Assembly (NCBI GenBank): GCA_045592125.1
Contig: JAZNUE010000017.1
Location: 1-17,779 of the forward strand
DNA from: HGM04593 sp045592125
GTDB lineage: Bacteria; Bacteroidota; Bacteroidia; Bacteroidales; Bacteroidaceae
Direction: 5' to 3'
Length of the DNA: 17,779 nucleotides
Shown piece after piece: positions 1 to 7,288 of this stretch. The notes beneath the pieces are model-generated. The model saw only the letters and a program-made list of their open reading frames with translations, did no database searches and had not been told where the DNA came from. The translations under genes were made by a program, and so were the position numbers. Every line of letters begins with the position of its first letter. Positions within the stretch are counted from its first letter, which is position 1.

Positions 1-70
1 TTCGCAACCCAAACGGCATAACCTGCGGCTATGCTGCGTTTGACCTGTTGCTGCAAAACTCGTCGATAAC
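1..70 (+). repeat. 90-base hairpin element, copy 1a (5' end cut by window)
   Basis: This is the first of six copies of an intergenic element in this window. Only element positions 21-90 are present because the window begins inside it. It folds around the stem CAAACG/CGTTTG and the inner stem GCATA/TATGC, with a two-base TG bulge on the 3' side and a conserved A-C mismatch below the loop. The outer arm GCAAAAC and the terminal GTCGATAAC are present on the 3' side. It is followed after 7 bases by a second, shortened copy, in the same head-to-tail pair arrangement as the other copies. The short open frames across it are spurious. Confidence 0.85.
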
Positions 71-77
71 AAAAAAG

Positions 78-121
78 GTCATTGACTCGTTTTGCTTTTC
101 GCAGCAAAACTCGTCGATAAC
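78..121 (+). repeat. Internally deleted 90-base hairpin element, copy 1b
   Basis: This copy keeps both outer arms (GTCATTGAC...GTCGATAAC and GTTTTGC...GCAAAAC) but lacks the whole apical half of the element. What remains is 44 bases instead of 90. The deletion appears to join two GCA triplets that flank the lost segment, so it is a simple slippage-type loss that leaves a shorter but still foldable hairpin. It is followed at 122-140 by the small hairpin ACAAAAC-GTT-GTTTTGT ending in TGTCATT, as in other copies. Confidence 0.8.
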
Positions 122-132
122 AAAACGTTGTT

Positions 133-168
133 TTGTCATTCGGACATATGTGAGAAATCCCTGTATTC
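133..168 (+). repeat. Diverged arm of the TGTCATT inverted-repeat family
   Basis: The stretch starting TTGTCATTC and containing GAGAAATC then GTATTC resembles the reverse complement of the right arm at 13911-13955, which reads TTGTCATTCC...GAGAAATCTC...GTATTC. It shows that the 90-base element and this second repeat family sit directly next to each other. Beyond it, 169-284 holds no gene that I can support. There is an imperfect CTCCC/GGGAG hairpin around 199-232 and a G-rich run up to about 248, which may be a worn terminator or another repeat. Confidence 0.5.
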
Positions 169-284
169 GTATTGCCGTAACCCCACGAGCACAACAACTC
201 TCCCGCTTCTTATTCTTAGAAAAGAGGGAGTACCCGTAGGGGGAGGGAGTTTTTAGTGTGTCCCTGTAATTTTTTGGATGTACC

Positions 285-350
285 ATTTCTTGCCGATATC
301 GGCAAGAAATAGTACATTTGCAGTGAATAATGCAAGTTTTCTTGCCGATA
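285..350 (+). promoter_or_regulatory. fic promoter with palindromic operator
   Basis: Bases 285-310 form a perfect 26-base palindrome made of two copies of TTTCTTGCCGATA facing each other. With one mismatch per side it extends to 281-314. A Bacteroidota promoter overlaps it: TTG at 290-292, then 20 bases, then TACATTTG at 313-320, so the palindrome fills the space between the two sigma-contact boxes. A third half-site (13 of 14 bases identical) lies at 337-350, in the same orientation as the left half and 52 bases downstream of it, about five helical turns. Transcription should start near 326, and the fic start codon is at 362. The arrangement suggests a repressor that blocks polymerase; the HTH domain of Fic itself is the obvious candidate. 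Confidence 0.75.
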
Positions 351-361
351 GATGTAAAATC

Positions 362-1252
362 ATGAAGTATATATCAGTTGCTGAGTTTGCCAACAAGCAT
401 GGGATATCGGAACGCACAGCGCGTAATTACTGCGCTGTGGGGAAAATAGAGGGTGCTGTTCTCATTGGAAAGACGTGGAGCGTGCCTTCTAATGCGGAAC
501 TTCCGCTCCGTAAGAATCATAAGTTGAGAATATCGCCTCTTCTGGAGGTGTTGTGCCGCGAAAAGGAATCAAGGCTTAAAGGCGGAATCTATCACCGCAC
601 ACAGGTTGACCTTACATATAACTCGAACCACATTGAGGGCAGCCGTCTTACGCATGAGCAGACGCGTTTTATCTTTGAGACAGATACCATTGGTGTGGAG
701 GTTGAGGCCTTGAGGGTTGATGATATAATCGAGACTGCTAATCATTTCCGTTGCATTGACCTCATTATAGACAAGGCCGGGGAAAGATTGACGGAATCTT
801 TTATAAAAGAACTGCACTTGTTGTTGAAGCAGGGTACGTCGGACAGCCGCAAGGATTGGTTTGCAGTGGGTGAATATAAGCGTCTGCCCAATGAGGTAGG
901 CGGTAACAGCACTACTGCGCCGGCAGATGTGCACCACGAAATGAAAGTGTTGCTAAAAGAGTATAACAGCAAAAAAAATAAGACCTTTGAGGATGTCATT
1001 GACTTTCATCAACGGTTTGAGACAATTCATCCGTTCCAGGACGGCAACGGGCGTGTAGGCCGCCTTGTGATGTTCAAGGAGTGCCTTGCCAATGGTTTTG
1101 TGCCATTTATAATTACCGACGAGCTGAAGATGTTCTACTGCCGCGGATTGCAGGAGTGGGGCAGGGTGCGTGGCTATCTGCTTGACACTTGCCTCACTGC
1201 GCAGGACAATTACAAGGCGTTGCTTGATTATTTTGGGATAAAGTACCGGTGA
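362..1252 (+). CDS. Fic family protein (AMPylase) with N-terminal HTH domain
   Basis: A 296-residue protein. Residues 1-44 resemble an excisionase/MerR-like helix-turn-helix (ISVAEFANKHGISERTARNY). The Fic core carries the full active motif HPFQDGNGRVGR at 223-234 (catalytic H223, metal-binding D227, R231 and R234) and a flap near 169-182. Before the core, S88-N-H-I-E92-G93 matches the [S/T]xxxE[G/N] inhibitory motif, so the enzyme should be self-inhibited by E92. Fic enzymes usually transfer AMP from ATP to hydroxyl side chains of target proteins; the target here is unknown. An in-frame ATG at 278 is rejected as the start because it lies upstream of the predicted transcription start; the ATG at 362 follows the promoter by about 36 bases. 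No antitoxin gene is adjacent. The gene ends 13 bases from the convergent exporter operon. Membership of the Fic family is certain; the target and the DNA-binding role are inferred. Confidence 0.93.
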   Translation: MKYISVAEFANKHGISERTARNYCAVGKIEGAVLIGKTWSVPSNAELPLRKNHKLRISPLLEVLCREKESRLKGGIYHRTQVDLTYNSNHIEGSRLTHEQTRFIFETDTIGVEVEALRVDDIIETANHFRCIDLIIDKAGERLTESFIKELHLLLKQGTSDSRKDWFAVGEYKRLPNEVGGNSTTAPADVHHEMKVLLKEYNSKKNKTFEDVIDFHQRFETIHPFQDGNGRVGRLVMFKECLANGFVPFIITDELKMFYCRGLQEWGRVRGYLLDTCLTAQDNYKALLDYFGIKYR

Positions 1253-1265
1253 TGTCTAGCAATAA

Positions 1266-2369
1266 TCACGCCTGTTTCCTGTACGTTACTGTTGCAAGTG
1301 TGCTGAACAGCAGGGCAAAGCCGCCCAGGGCGGCCAGGCTGTGCCACATCTCTACCAGTGTGCTGCCTTTGAGGTATACCGAGCGCAGTATCTCCACAAA
1401 ATAGCGCGGGGGCAGGAAGTATGTGATGTACTGTGCCCACTGGGGCATTGAGTCTACCGGCGTGAGAAGCCCGCTCATGAGCATGAATATCATTATGAAG
1501 AAGAACATAACGAACATTGCCTGCTGCATGGTGTCGGAAAAGTTGGCGACCGTGAGGCTGAAGCCTGAAATAACAAGTATGAACAGCATGCTGCTCAGGT
1601 ATATGAGCCCTATTGAGCCCACGGGTACCAGCCCGTATACGAGCCATGCCACAGTCATTGCAACGGTTAGCACAAAGAGGCCTATTATCCAGTAGGGTAC
1701 CAGCTTGGCGAGCGTGAATGTGAAGCGCGACAGCGGTGTCACGTTTATCTGCTCAATTGAGCCGCTCTCCTTCTCGCCCACAATGCTCAGTGCGGGCAGG
1801 AACCCGCATATGAGGATGAAGAGTATAATCATGAGCGCTGGAATCATGTAGTGGCGGTAGTTGAGCGTGGGGTTGTAGCGGTTCTCTGTGGTTATGAGCT
1901 CCTGTATGCCCACGGGTGACTTCTCGCCGCGTATTTCGGTCAGGGTGCGGGCAATGGCCTGGACAACGTACTGCATTCCAATGCCGCCCTTTGTGGCGTT
2001 TACGGCATTGGCGTTTATGCTTATCTTCTTGGGAGTGGAGACGGCAAGGCCGCGGCCGAAGTGTGCAGGAATCTGTACAATGACATCGGTGCTCCCCTCT
2101 TCAAGTGCCTTCAGCGCAAGGCTGTAATCTGCAGTGCTTGAGGCAAGTGTGAGCAGGCCCGACGCCTCAATGTGCGATATAATGCGGCGCGACGTCGTGG
2201 AACGGTCGAGGTCCACAACCGTAACATTAACGTTACGCACGTCCATGGTCATTATGAGCGGCATTATGAGCATAATCATAATGGGGAATGCTATAATGAG
2301 CCTGGGAAGGAACGCGTTGCGGCGTATCTGCAGGAACTCTTTCTGTATAAGTACTCTGAATGCTCTCAT
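1266..2369 (-). CDS. ABC-2 type exporter permease (YbhR-like), last gene of operon
   Basis: A 367-residue inner-membrane protein of the ABC-2 permease family. It has an N-terminal cytoplasmic start and first membrane helix (about residues 22-42), a large periplasmic domain (about 45-170), then five C-terminal hydrophobic helices. The motif VGEKESGSIEQINVTPLSR near residue 200 is the coupling helix region that docks on the ATPase. The periplasmic segment DVRNVNVTVVDLDRSTTSRR is typical of YbhR/YhhJ-like permeases. It begins 4 bases after the preceding permease gene ends and probably forms a heterodimer with that permease. It reads tail to tail into fic without a visible terminator between them. 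The exported substrate is not readable from the sequence. Confidence 0.9.
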   Translation of the reverse strand: MRAFRVLIQKEFLQIRRNAFLPRLIIAFPIMIMLIMPLIMTMDVRNVNVTVVDLDRSTTSRRIISHIEASGLLTLASSTADYSLALKALEEGSTDVIVQIPAHFGRGLAVSTPKKISINANAVNATKGGIGMQYVVQAIARTLTEIRGEKSPVGIQELITTENRYNPTLNYRHYMIPALMIILFILICGFLPALSIVGEKESGSIEQINVTPLSRFTFTLAKLVPYWIIGLFVLTVAMTVAWLVYGLVPVGSIGLIYLSSMLFILVISGFSLTVANFSDTMQQAMFVMFFFIMIFMLMSGLLTPVDSMPQWAQYITYFLPPRYFVEILRSVYLKGSTLVEMWHSLAALGGFALLFSTLATVTYRKQA

Positions 2370-2373
2370 CTCT

Positions 2374-3468
2374 CTATTCCAGCTTGTCGTTGAACTTCTT
2401 TAGTGACACTGCAAGCAGTGCCGCTGTCATGCCTAGCAGTATTGTGCACTCCTTCCACACGGCTGCTATCGGCAGTCCCTGAATCATCATCTTGCGCATA
2501 GCCTCAATGTACCACCGTGCCGGAACAATGTTCGATACCACCTGAAAGAACTTGGGCAGGTTCTCTATGGGGAACAGCAGTCCCGACAGCATGAGTATTG
2601 GCATCATCATAACCATGGCCGATATGAGCAGCGCTGCCATCTGAGTGCTGGCGACGGTGGATACAAGCAGCCCTAGCGAGAGTGACAGCGCCAGATAAAC
2701 CAGTGAAAGGGCGAATATGCCGCCCGCACCGCTCGACATGGGCACTCCAAGCAGATACCTTGCCAGCAGCAGTATTGTTACCAGCACCACGCACGAGATT
2801 GTGAAGTAGGGTATCATCTTGGCGAAGATAATCTTAACCGGGCGCACCGGCGAGACAAGCAGCACCTCCATTGTGCCGCTCTCCTTCTCGCGCACAATGG
2901 ATACCGATGTCATCATTGCGCACACGAGTATGAAGATGAGGCCCATAATGCCTGGTACAAAGTTGTAGGCGCTCTTCATCTGCGGGTTGAAGAGCATTCT
3001 TGTCTCGAACATTGCCTGCTGTGCCTCAGTGCCAAGCAGTATGCTTTGCAGGTATGCCGTTGCCGACGTTGCCATGTTCACGTTCGAGGCGTCAAGTATA
3101 ACCTGTATTACCGGTTTCACGGGCACCCCCTCGGCCGCCTGCATTGCAAGGCGGTCATAATCGGCAGCAAATACCACAACGGCGGCAGCCTGGCCCGTGC
3201 GCAGGCACTCGTCAATGCGCTCCTGCCCAATATACCCCTTGAATGTGAAGTTGCTGTTGCTTGCCAGCCTATTGACGGCATCCTCTACTCCGCTGCTGCG
3301 CTCGGGGGCGACAACCGCCACGCCGATGTTGTTTACCTCGGTAGATATTGCAAAGCCGAACAGCACCATCAGCACTACGGGAATGAGCATTACAACAAGC
3401 ATGGTCCGCTTGTCGCGCAGGATGTGCAGCGACTCCTTCTTTACGAATGAAAGGAAATTATGCTTCAT
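2374..3468 (-). CDS. ABC-2 type exporter permease (YbhS-like)
   Basis: A 364-residue permease and the likely partner of the next gene. It begins with a short cytoplasmic segment (FVKKESLHILRDKRTM), a membrane helix at about 22-42, a periplasmic domain to about 175, and five more helices. The coupling motif VREKESGTMEVLLVSPVRP near residue 195 is characteristic of this family. A Met-rich helix (LLISAMVMMMPILMLSGLLF) follows. The start codon overlaps the stop of the upstream ATPase gene by 4 bases (ATGA), a sign of translational coupling. Together with the ATPases, MFP and TolC-like genes it should form a tripartite pump; drug, bile or toxic-metabolite export is a family-based inference. Confidence 0.92.
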   Translation of the reverse strand: MKHNFLSFVKKESLHILRDKRTMLVVMLIPVVLMVLFGFAISTEVNNIGVAVVAPERSSGVEDAVNRLASNSNFTFKGYIGQERIDECLRTGQAAAVVVFAADYDRLAMQAAEGVPVKPVIQVILDASNVNMATSATAYLQSILLGTEAQQAMFETRMLFNPQMKSAYNFVPGIMGLIFILVCAMMTSVSIVREKESGTMEVLLVSPVRPVKIIFAKMIPYFTISCVVLVTILLLARYLLGVPMSSGAGGIFALSLVYLALSLSLGLLVSTVASTQMAALLISAMVMMMPILMLSGLLFPIENLPKFFQVVSNIVPARWYIEAMRKMMIQGLPIAAVWKECTILLGMTAALLAVSLKKFNDKLE

Positions 3469-4208
3469 TGCCCTTCTCTTTTAGCGCCGCGGGCCAATGT
3501 GCGGAACACCTCGTCCATTGACTCTGCTGCAAATTGTTCCTTAAGCCGGGCCGGGGTATCGAGCGCGCGCACCTCGCCGTCGACCATTATCGACACGCGG
3601 GAGCAGTACTCGGCCTCGTCCATGTAGTGTGTGGTCACGAAGATGGTTGTGCCCGCTTCGGCCGCCTCGTATATGAGTTCCCAGAACTGGCGGCGTGTCA
3701 TTGGGTCCACCCCGCCTGTGGGCTCGTCAAGGAATACCACGTCGGGGCGGTGTATCGTCGCTATTGCAAACGCCAGCTTCTGTTTCCACCCCAATGGGAG
3801 CGAGCCCACAAGGGTGTCGCGCTCCGAAAGGAAGTCAAGGCGCTCCAGCAGGTTCCCGGCACGCTCGCTTGCCTCCCTTTTAGTGAGCCCGTAAATGCCG
3901 GCAAAGAGCTGCATGTTCTCCCATATCGTGAGGTCGTTGTAGAGCGAGAAGCGCTGGCTCATGTAGCCTATGTGCCGTTTTATCTGCTCGCTCTCTCGTG
4001 TGACGTCGAACCCGGCGACTGTCCCGCTGCCACTTGTGGGGTAGCTGAGCCCGCACAGCATGCGCATGGCAGTTGTCTTGCCCGCTCCGTTGGCACCTAG
4101 GAAACCGAAGATTTCCCCTCTGTGCACGTCAAAGGATATTCCCTTGACGGCAGTGAAGCTGCCGAAGCGTTTTGTAAGGCTACGCACCGATATAACTGTG
4201 TCGTTCAT
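3465..4208 (-). CDS. ABC exporter ATPase, YbhF second-half type
   Basis: A 247-residue ATP-binding subunit. Walker A is GANGAGKT at 38-45, the Q-loop glutamine is Q85 (YMSQRFSLY), Walker B ends with D161-E162 and the switch histidine is H194 (VTTHYMDEAEYC). The ABC signature is not LSGGQ but LPLGW at 137-141. In E. coli YbhF, as I recall it, the second ATPase half also has an LPLG-type signature, so this gene corresponds to that half. It overlaps its neighbours by 4 bases on both sides (ATGA). It should pair with the ATPase at 4205-5104 so that its intact nucleotide site is completed by the partner's LSGGM signature. Confidence 0.93.
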   Translation of the reverse strand: MNDTVISVRSLTKRFGSFTAVKGISFDVHRGEIFGFLGANGAGKTTAMRMLCGLSYPTSGSGTVAGFDVTRESEQIKRHIGYMSQRFSLYNDLTIWENMQLFAGIYGLTKREASERAGNLLERLDFLSERDTLVGSLPLGWKQKLAFAIATIHRPDVVFLDEPTGGVDPMTRRQFWELIYEAAEAGTTIFVTTHYMDEAEYCSRVSIMVDGEVRALDTPARLKEQFAAESMDEVFRTLARGAKREGQ

Positions 4209-5104
4209 CGTTTCATAAGTTTAATGAACATGTCCTCAATGGTTGGCCTTGCCTCCTTTATCTCCAGGTCCTCGAATCCGCTCATCGCTTTCAGGAATCT
4301 CTCCTTGCTGAATCCGCAGCCTGTTACCATATGGTGGCTCTCCCCAAAGGGGTAGCACTCAAGCACGCCTTCCTGCTGCCTTGCGGCATTCAGCAGTGCG
4401 AACATGCGCCTTGAGCGTATGCTGTAGAGCGGCGAGCGGAACCCGCAGGCGATGCCCTGCGGGGTGTCCACTCCCAATATGCGCCCTTCGTTTATGAGTG
4501 CAATGCGGTCGCAGCGCGACGCCTCGTCCATGTATGGAGTGGAGACAAGAATTGTTATGCCGCGCTCCTTCAGTCCCGAGAGCATGTCCCAGAACTCGCT
4601 GCGTGATACTGCGTCGACGCCCGTCGTGGGCTCGTCGAGGAAGAGTATGCCGGGACGGTGGATGAGCGCGCACGAAAGGGCAAGTTTCTGTTTCATGCCG
4701 CCCGACAGCTTGCCGGCCGGCCTCTCCTTGAATGGCTCAATCTGCCTGTAGATGGGCTCAATGAGGTCGTACGAATCCTTTGGCTTAACCCCGAACAGGG
4801 CTGCAAAGAATTCAAGGTTTTCTTCAACCGTGAGGTCGGGGTACAGGGAGAACTTGCCCGGCATGTAGCCTATACGGGAGCGTAAGGCAATGTAGTCCTT
4901 GACCGTGTCGAGCCCGTCGACGGTTGCCTTGCCGCTTTCGGGGGACAGCAGGGTAGTGAGCAGGCGGAAGAGAGTGCTCTTGCCTGCACCGTCGGGCCCA
5001 ATGAGCCCGAACAACTCGCCCTGGCGCACGGCGAAGGTGACTGCGTCAAGTGCCTTTACCTTGCCGTAACTCTTTGAGAGGCCTTCAGCTTCAATGGCAT
5101 ACAT
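4205..5104 (-). CDS. ABC exporter ATPase, YbhF first-half type, degenerate catalytic residues
   Basis: A 299-residue ATP-binding subunit. Walker A GPDGAGKS at 36-43, signature LSGGM at 133-137 and Walker B ILFLDE at 153-158 are intact. Two catalytic positions are changed: the Q-loop glutamine is glycine (G83 in YMPGKFSLY) and the switch histidine is proline (P190 in LVSTPYMDEA). The C-terminal extension of about 90 residues (from about 210) matches the domain that follows YbhF/DrrA-type ATPases. The GPDGAGK version of Walker A and the lost histidine both match the first half of YbhF. In a dimer with the next gene product this gives one working and one degenerate ATP site. The gene starts 17 bases after the MFP gene. 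Confidence 0.93.
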   Translation of the reverse strand: MYAIEAEGLSKSYGKVKALDAVTFAVRQGELFGLIGPDGAGKSTLFRLLTTLLSPESGKATVDGLDTVKDYIALRSRIGYMPGKFSLYPDLTVEENLEFFAALFGVKPKDSYDLIEPIYRQIEPFKERPAGKLSGGMKQKLALSCALIHRPGILFLDEPTTGVDAVSRSEFWDMLSGLKERGITILVSTPYMDEASRCDRIALINEGRILGVDTPQGIACGFRSPLYSIRSRRMFALLNAARQQEGVLECYPFGESHHMVTGCGFSKERFLKAMSGFEDLEIKEARPTIEDMFIKLMKR

Positions 5105-5121
5105 ATACTAAGGAATGTGCT

Positions 5122-6006
5122 TTACAGTCTTACTTCGCCGGCAAGGCCAATCTTGAGCCTCCCGTCATTATTTACTGCAATTTTCACTGCATATACCAGG
5201 TTGGCGCGTGAGTCACGCGTCTGTATATTCTTTGGGGTAAACTCGCTCTCTGCTGCAATCCATGTTACAGTGCCTTCGTAATCGTAGCGTTCATCGCCGC
5301 CAAAGTCGGCAGTGACGGTTACCGTGTCGCCAATCCTTACCTGTGACAGCTGCTCCGATGTGAAGTAGGCGCGCAGGTACATCCTTCGCAGGTCGGCAAT
5401 CTTCATCAGGGGCTTGCCTGCAGCGGCCATTTCGCCTGCGTGGGCATACTTTACAAGCACTGTGCCGTCGGCGGGTGACTTTATGTAGCACTTGGCCACA
5501 AGGTCGTCAAGAGCGCTTATCTGCGCCTCAAGGGCCGCTGCATTGCCGTTAATGGCCGTAATGTTCTTGTCAAGGGCCGAGAGCGTCGCCGTGAGCTGGC
5601 TCTCGAGGATACGTATCTGTGCCTCGATGTCGTCGCGCTGCTTGGTTGTTGCGGCACCGTCGCGCAGCATGTTCCCGACACGCAGCAGCTCATCCTGCTG
5701 CGTGGCAATCTGCTGGCGCAGTGAGGCTGCCTGTGCCTTTATGTCGGGGCGTGAGGCAAGCAGCGCCGCCTGCTGTGCCTGCAGCTGCTTGCGCTGCAGG
5801 TGAGGCTGCACACTGTCAATTGTCCCTAGCATGTCTCCCTTGCGGGTCTCCATCCCCTCTTCAATATCAAGCCTGTGGATTCGGCCTGTAGCCTCAGCCG
5901 AGACTGTTATCTCTGTTGCCTCGAATGTTCCCTGTGCGTCAAATTCCGCCTCCTTGCTGCACGCTGCCAAGAGCGCCAGTGCTGCGATGTATGCAATACG
6001 TCTCAT
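5122..6006 (-). CDS. HlyD/MFP periplasmic adaptor lipoprotein (YbhG-like)
   Basis: A 294-residue membrane fusion protein. The N-terminus is a lipoprotein signal with lipobox L13-A-A-C16, so the mature protein should be lipid-anchored, probably in the inner membrane. Residues 28-65 form the first half of a lipoyl/barrel module (EATEITVSAEATGRIHRLDI). Residues about 66-165 are Ala/Gln/Leu-rich and should form the long coiled-coil hairpin. The second lipoyl half (CYIKSPADGTVLVKYAHAGE) follows, then the barrel (LRAYFTSEQLSQVRIGDTV). It bridges the ABC permeases and the TolC-like channel. It begins 4 bases after the TolC-like gene ends. Confidence 0.92.
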   Translation of the reverse strand: MRRIAYIAALALLAACSKEAEFDAQGTFEATEITVSAEATGRIHRLDIEEGMETRKGDMLGTIDSVQPHLQRKQLQAQQAALLASRPDIKAQAASLRQQIATQQDELLRVGNMLRDGAATTKQRDDIEAQIRILESQLTATLSALDKNITAINGNAAALEAQISALDDLVAKCYIKSPADGTVLVKYAHAGEMAAAGKPLMKIADLRRMYLRAYFTSEQLSQVRIGDTVTVTADFGGDERYDYEGTVTWIAAESEFTPKNIQTRDSRANLVYAVKIAVNNDGRLKIGLAGEVRL

Positions 6007-6010
6007 GCTG

Positions 6011-7288
6011 TTATCGGTTTAATATGTTCTTCAAGCTGTATCTTGCTTGCAGCAGTTCTATCTCGTGTGTGCTGCGGTTTAGTGTGGCTGTTGTCTCGTC
6101 GGCTATCTTGCGTAGCAAGTCGTTTGTGTCAATTACGCCGTTCTCAAGCATTGACTCTGCCGCCATGCGCACCGAACGCCGGAGCTCCACTATGCGGCTG
6201 TCGTCTTCAATTGCCTTCTCAAGGCGGGCAATCTCCCCGTCCTGCTGCGTACTCTGCAGCTCGCTGTTGAAGAGGAATACGTCGCGCTGTATTGCAACCT
6301 GCTGCCTGCTGCTGTTGAGCCTTTCAAGGTTATTGCGCCTAGTGTAGAATGCGCCTATGTTCCACGTCATGCGCAGGCCGGCAATGACGTCAAGCCGCCA
6401 TTCACGCGACATCATGCTCTTGAACATGTCGAGTCCAGGGTAACCGTACATTCCTTGCGCAAAGAGGCTGAAGCGTGGCATTACCGATGACTCTACGGTT
6501 TTCTGCTGCATGGCAATCCTCTGCTCCTGCGCATTGAAAAGCGCAAGCTCGGGGCGTGCCGATGTGCGGTTGTCTATTACGGGTGTGGCAGGGCGCTCCA
6601 ATTTCCCGCTCGCGAGCGGCTGTCCTATGAACAGCTCCAGCATTCTGCAGTAGCTCTCCCTTGATGACTCAATCTGCCCCATTGCCTGCCTGGCTTGCAG
6701 CACCTCGGCCTCAAGCGCGTCCACGTCGGCCTGCGTGGCCACCCCGTTCCTGTAATAGCTGCGCATGCGCTCCAAATTGCTTTGCAGTACTCCAATCATG
6801 GCTTCGGTCTGTGCCATGCGCTCGTCGAGCAATAGAATACCGAAGTAAATGTCATTCACTCGCGATTCGACTTCGTAGAGTGTTACTTCAAGGCTGCTGC
6901 GCTGCTCTGCGGCCTCGGCCTTCGCAATCCCGCGGTTGTTCTTTGCAACCCCGCCGTCCCAGATGTTCTGCGATATATCAATGGCCAGCCTGTACTGGTC
7001 CTTGCTTATGCCTGGCATGTCCATGCCGTTGGCTTTCATTATGTCTCTGAACGGCTTGGGGTAGGTTGCCGTTGCCGACTGGTATGAGGCCTGTCCGCTC
7101 ATCTGCACCTGCGGCAACCACGAACGTGCCGCATTGGACAGGCTGTACTGCTCGGTGGCTGCTATAAGGCCATATTGCCTTATGGCAGGGTAGTGGGCGC
7201 GTGCCAGACGGCGGCACTCGTCGAGCGACTGTGCCTGCACCGTAATTGCTAATGCTATGGCTGCAAACAGTACTGTAAACCTTCTCAT
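6011..7288 (-). CDS. TolC-like outer membrane efflux protein
   Basis: About 425 residues. A signal peptide MRRFTVLFAAIALAITVQA is followed by the opening typical of outer-membrane efflux proteins (QSLDECRRLARAHYPAIRQY). Two coiled-coil/barrel repeats follow, with the family marker NIWDGGVAKNNRGIAKAEAA in the first half and a similar WNIGAFYTRRNNLERLN in the second. An in-frame ATG at 7312 would add MQNKEKRA in front of the signal peptide. I prefer 7288, because its ATG overlaps the tetR stop as ATGA and the protein then starts directly with a classical signal peptide. It supplies the outer-membrane channel of the exporter; the E. coli ybhGFSR operon has no such gene and would use the general TolC. 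Confidence 0.92.
   Translation of the reverse strand: MRRFTVLFAAIALAITVQAQSLDECRRLARAHYPAIRQYGLIAATEQYSLSNAARSWLPQVQMSGQASYQSATATYPKPFRDIMKANGMDMPGISKDQYRLAIDISQNIWDGGVAKNNRGIAKAEAAEQRSSLEVTLYEVESRVNDIYFGILLLDERMAQTEAMIGVLQSNLERMRSYYRNGVATQADVDALEAEVLQARQAMGQIESSRESYCRMLELFIGQPLASGKLERPATPVIDNRTSARPELALFNAQEQRIAMQQKTVESSVMPRFSLFAQGMYGYPGLDMFKSMMSREWRLDVIAGLRMTWNIGAFYTRRNNLERLNSSRQQVAIQRDVFLFNSELQSTQQDGEIARLEKAIEDDSRIVELRRSVRMAAESMLENGVIDTNDLLRKIADETTATLNRSTHEIELLQARYSLKNILNR

Noticed and set aside
278..361. Upstream ATG at 278 as the start of the fic gene
   Set aside because: It is upstream of the palindrome and the TACATTTG box, so it would not be on the transcript; the HTH domain starts right after the ATG at 362.
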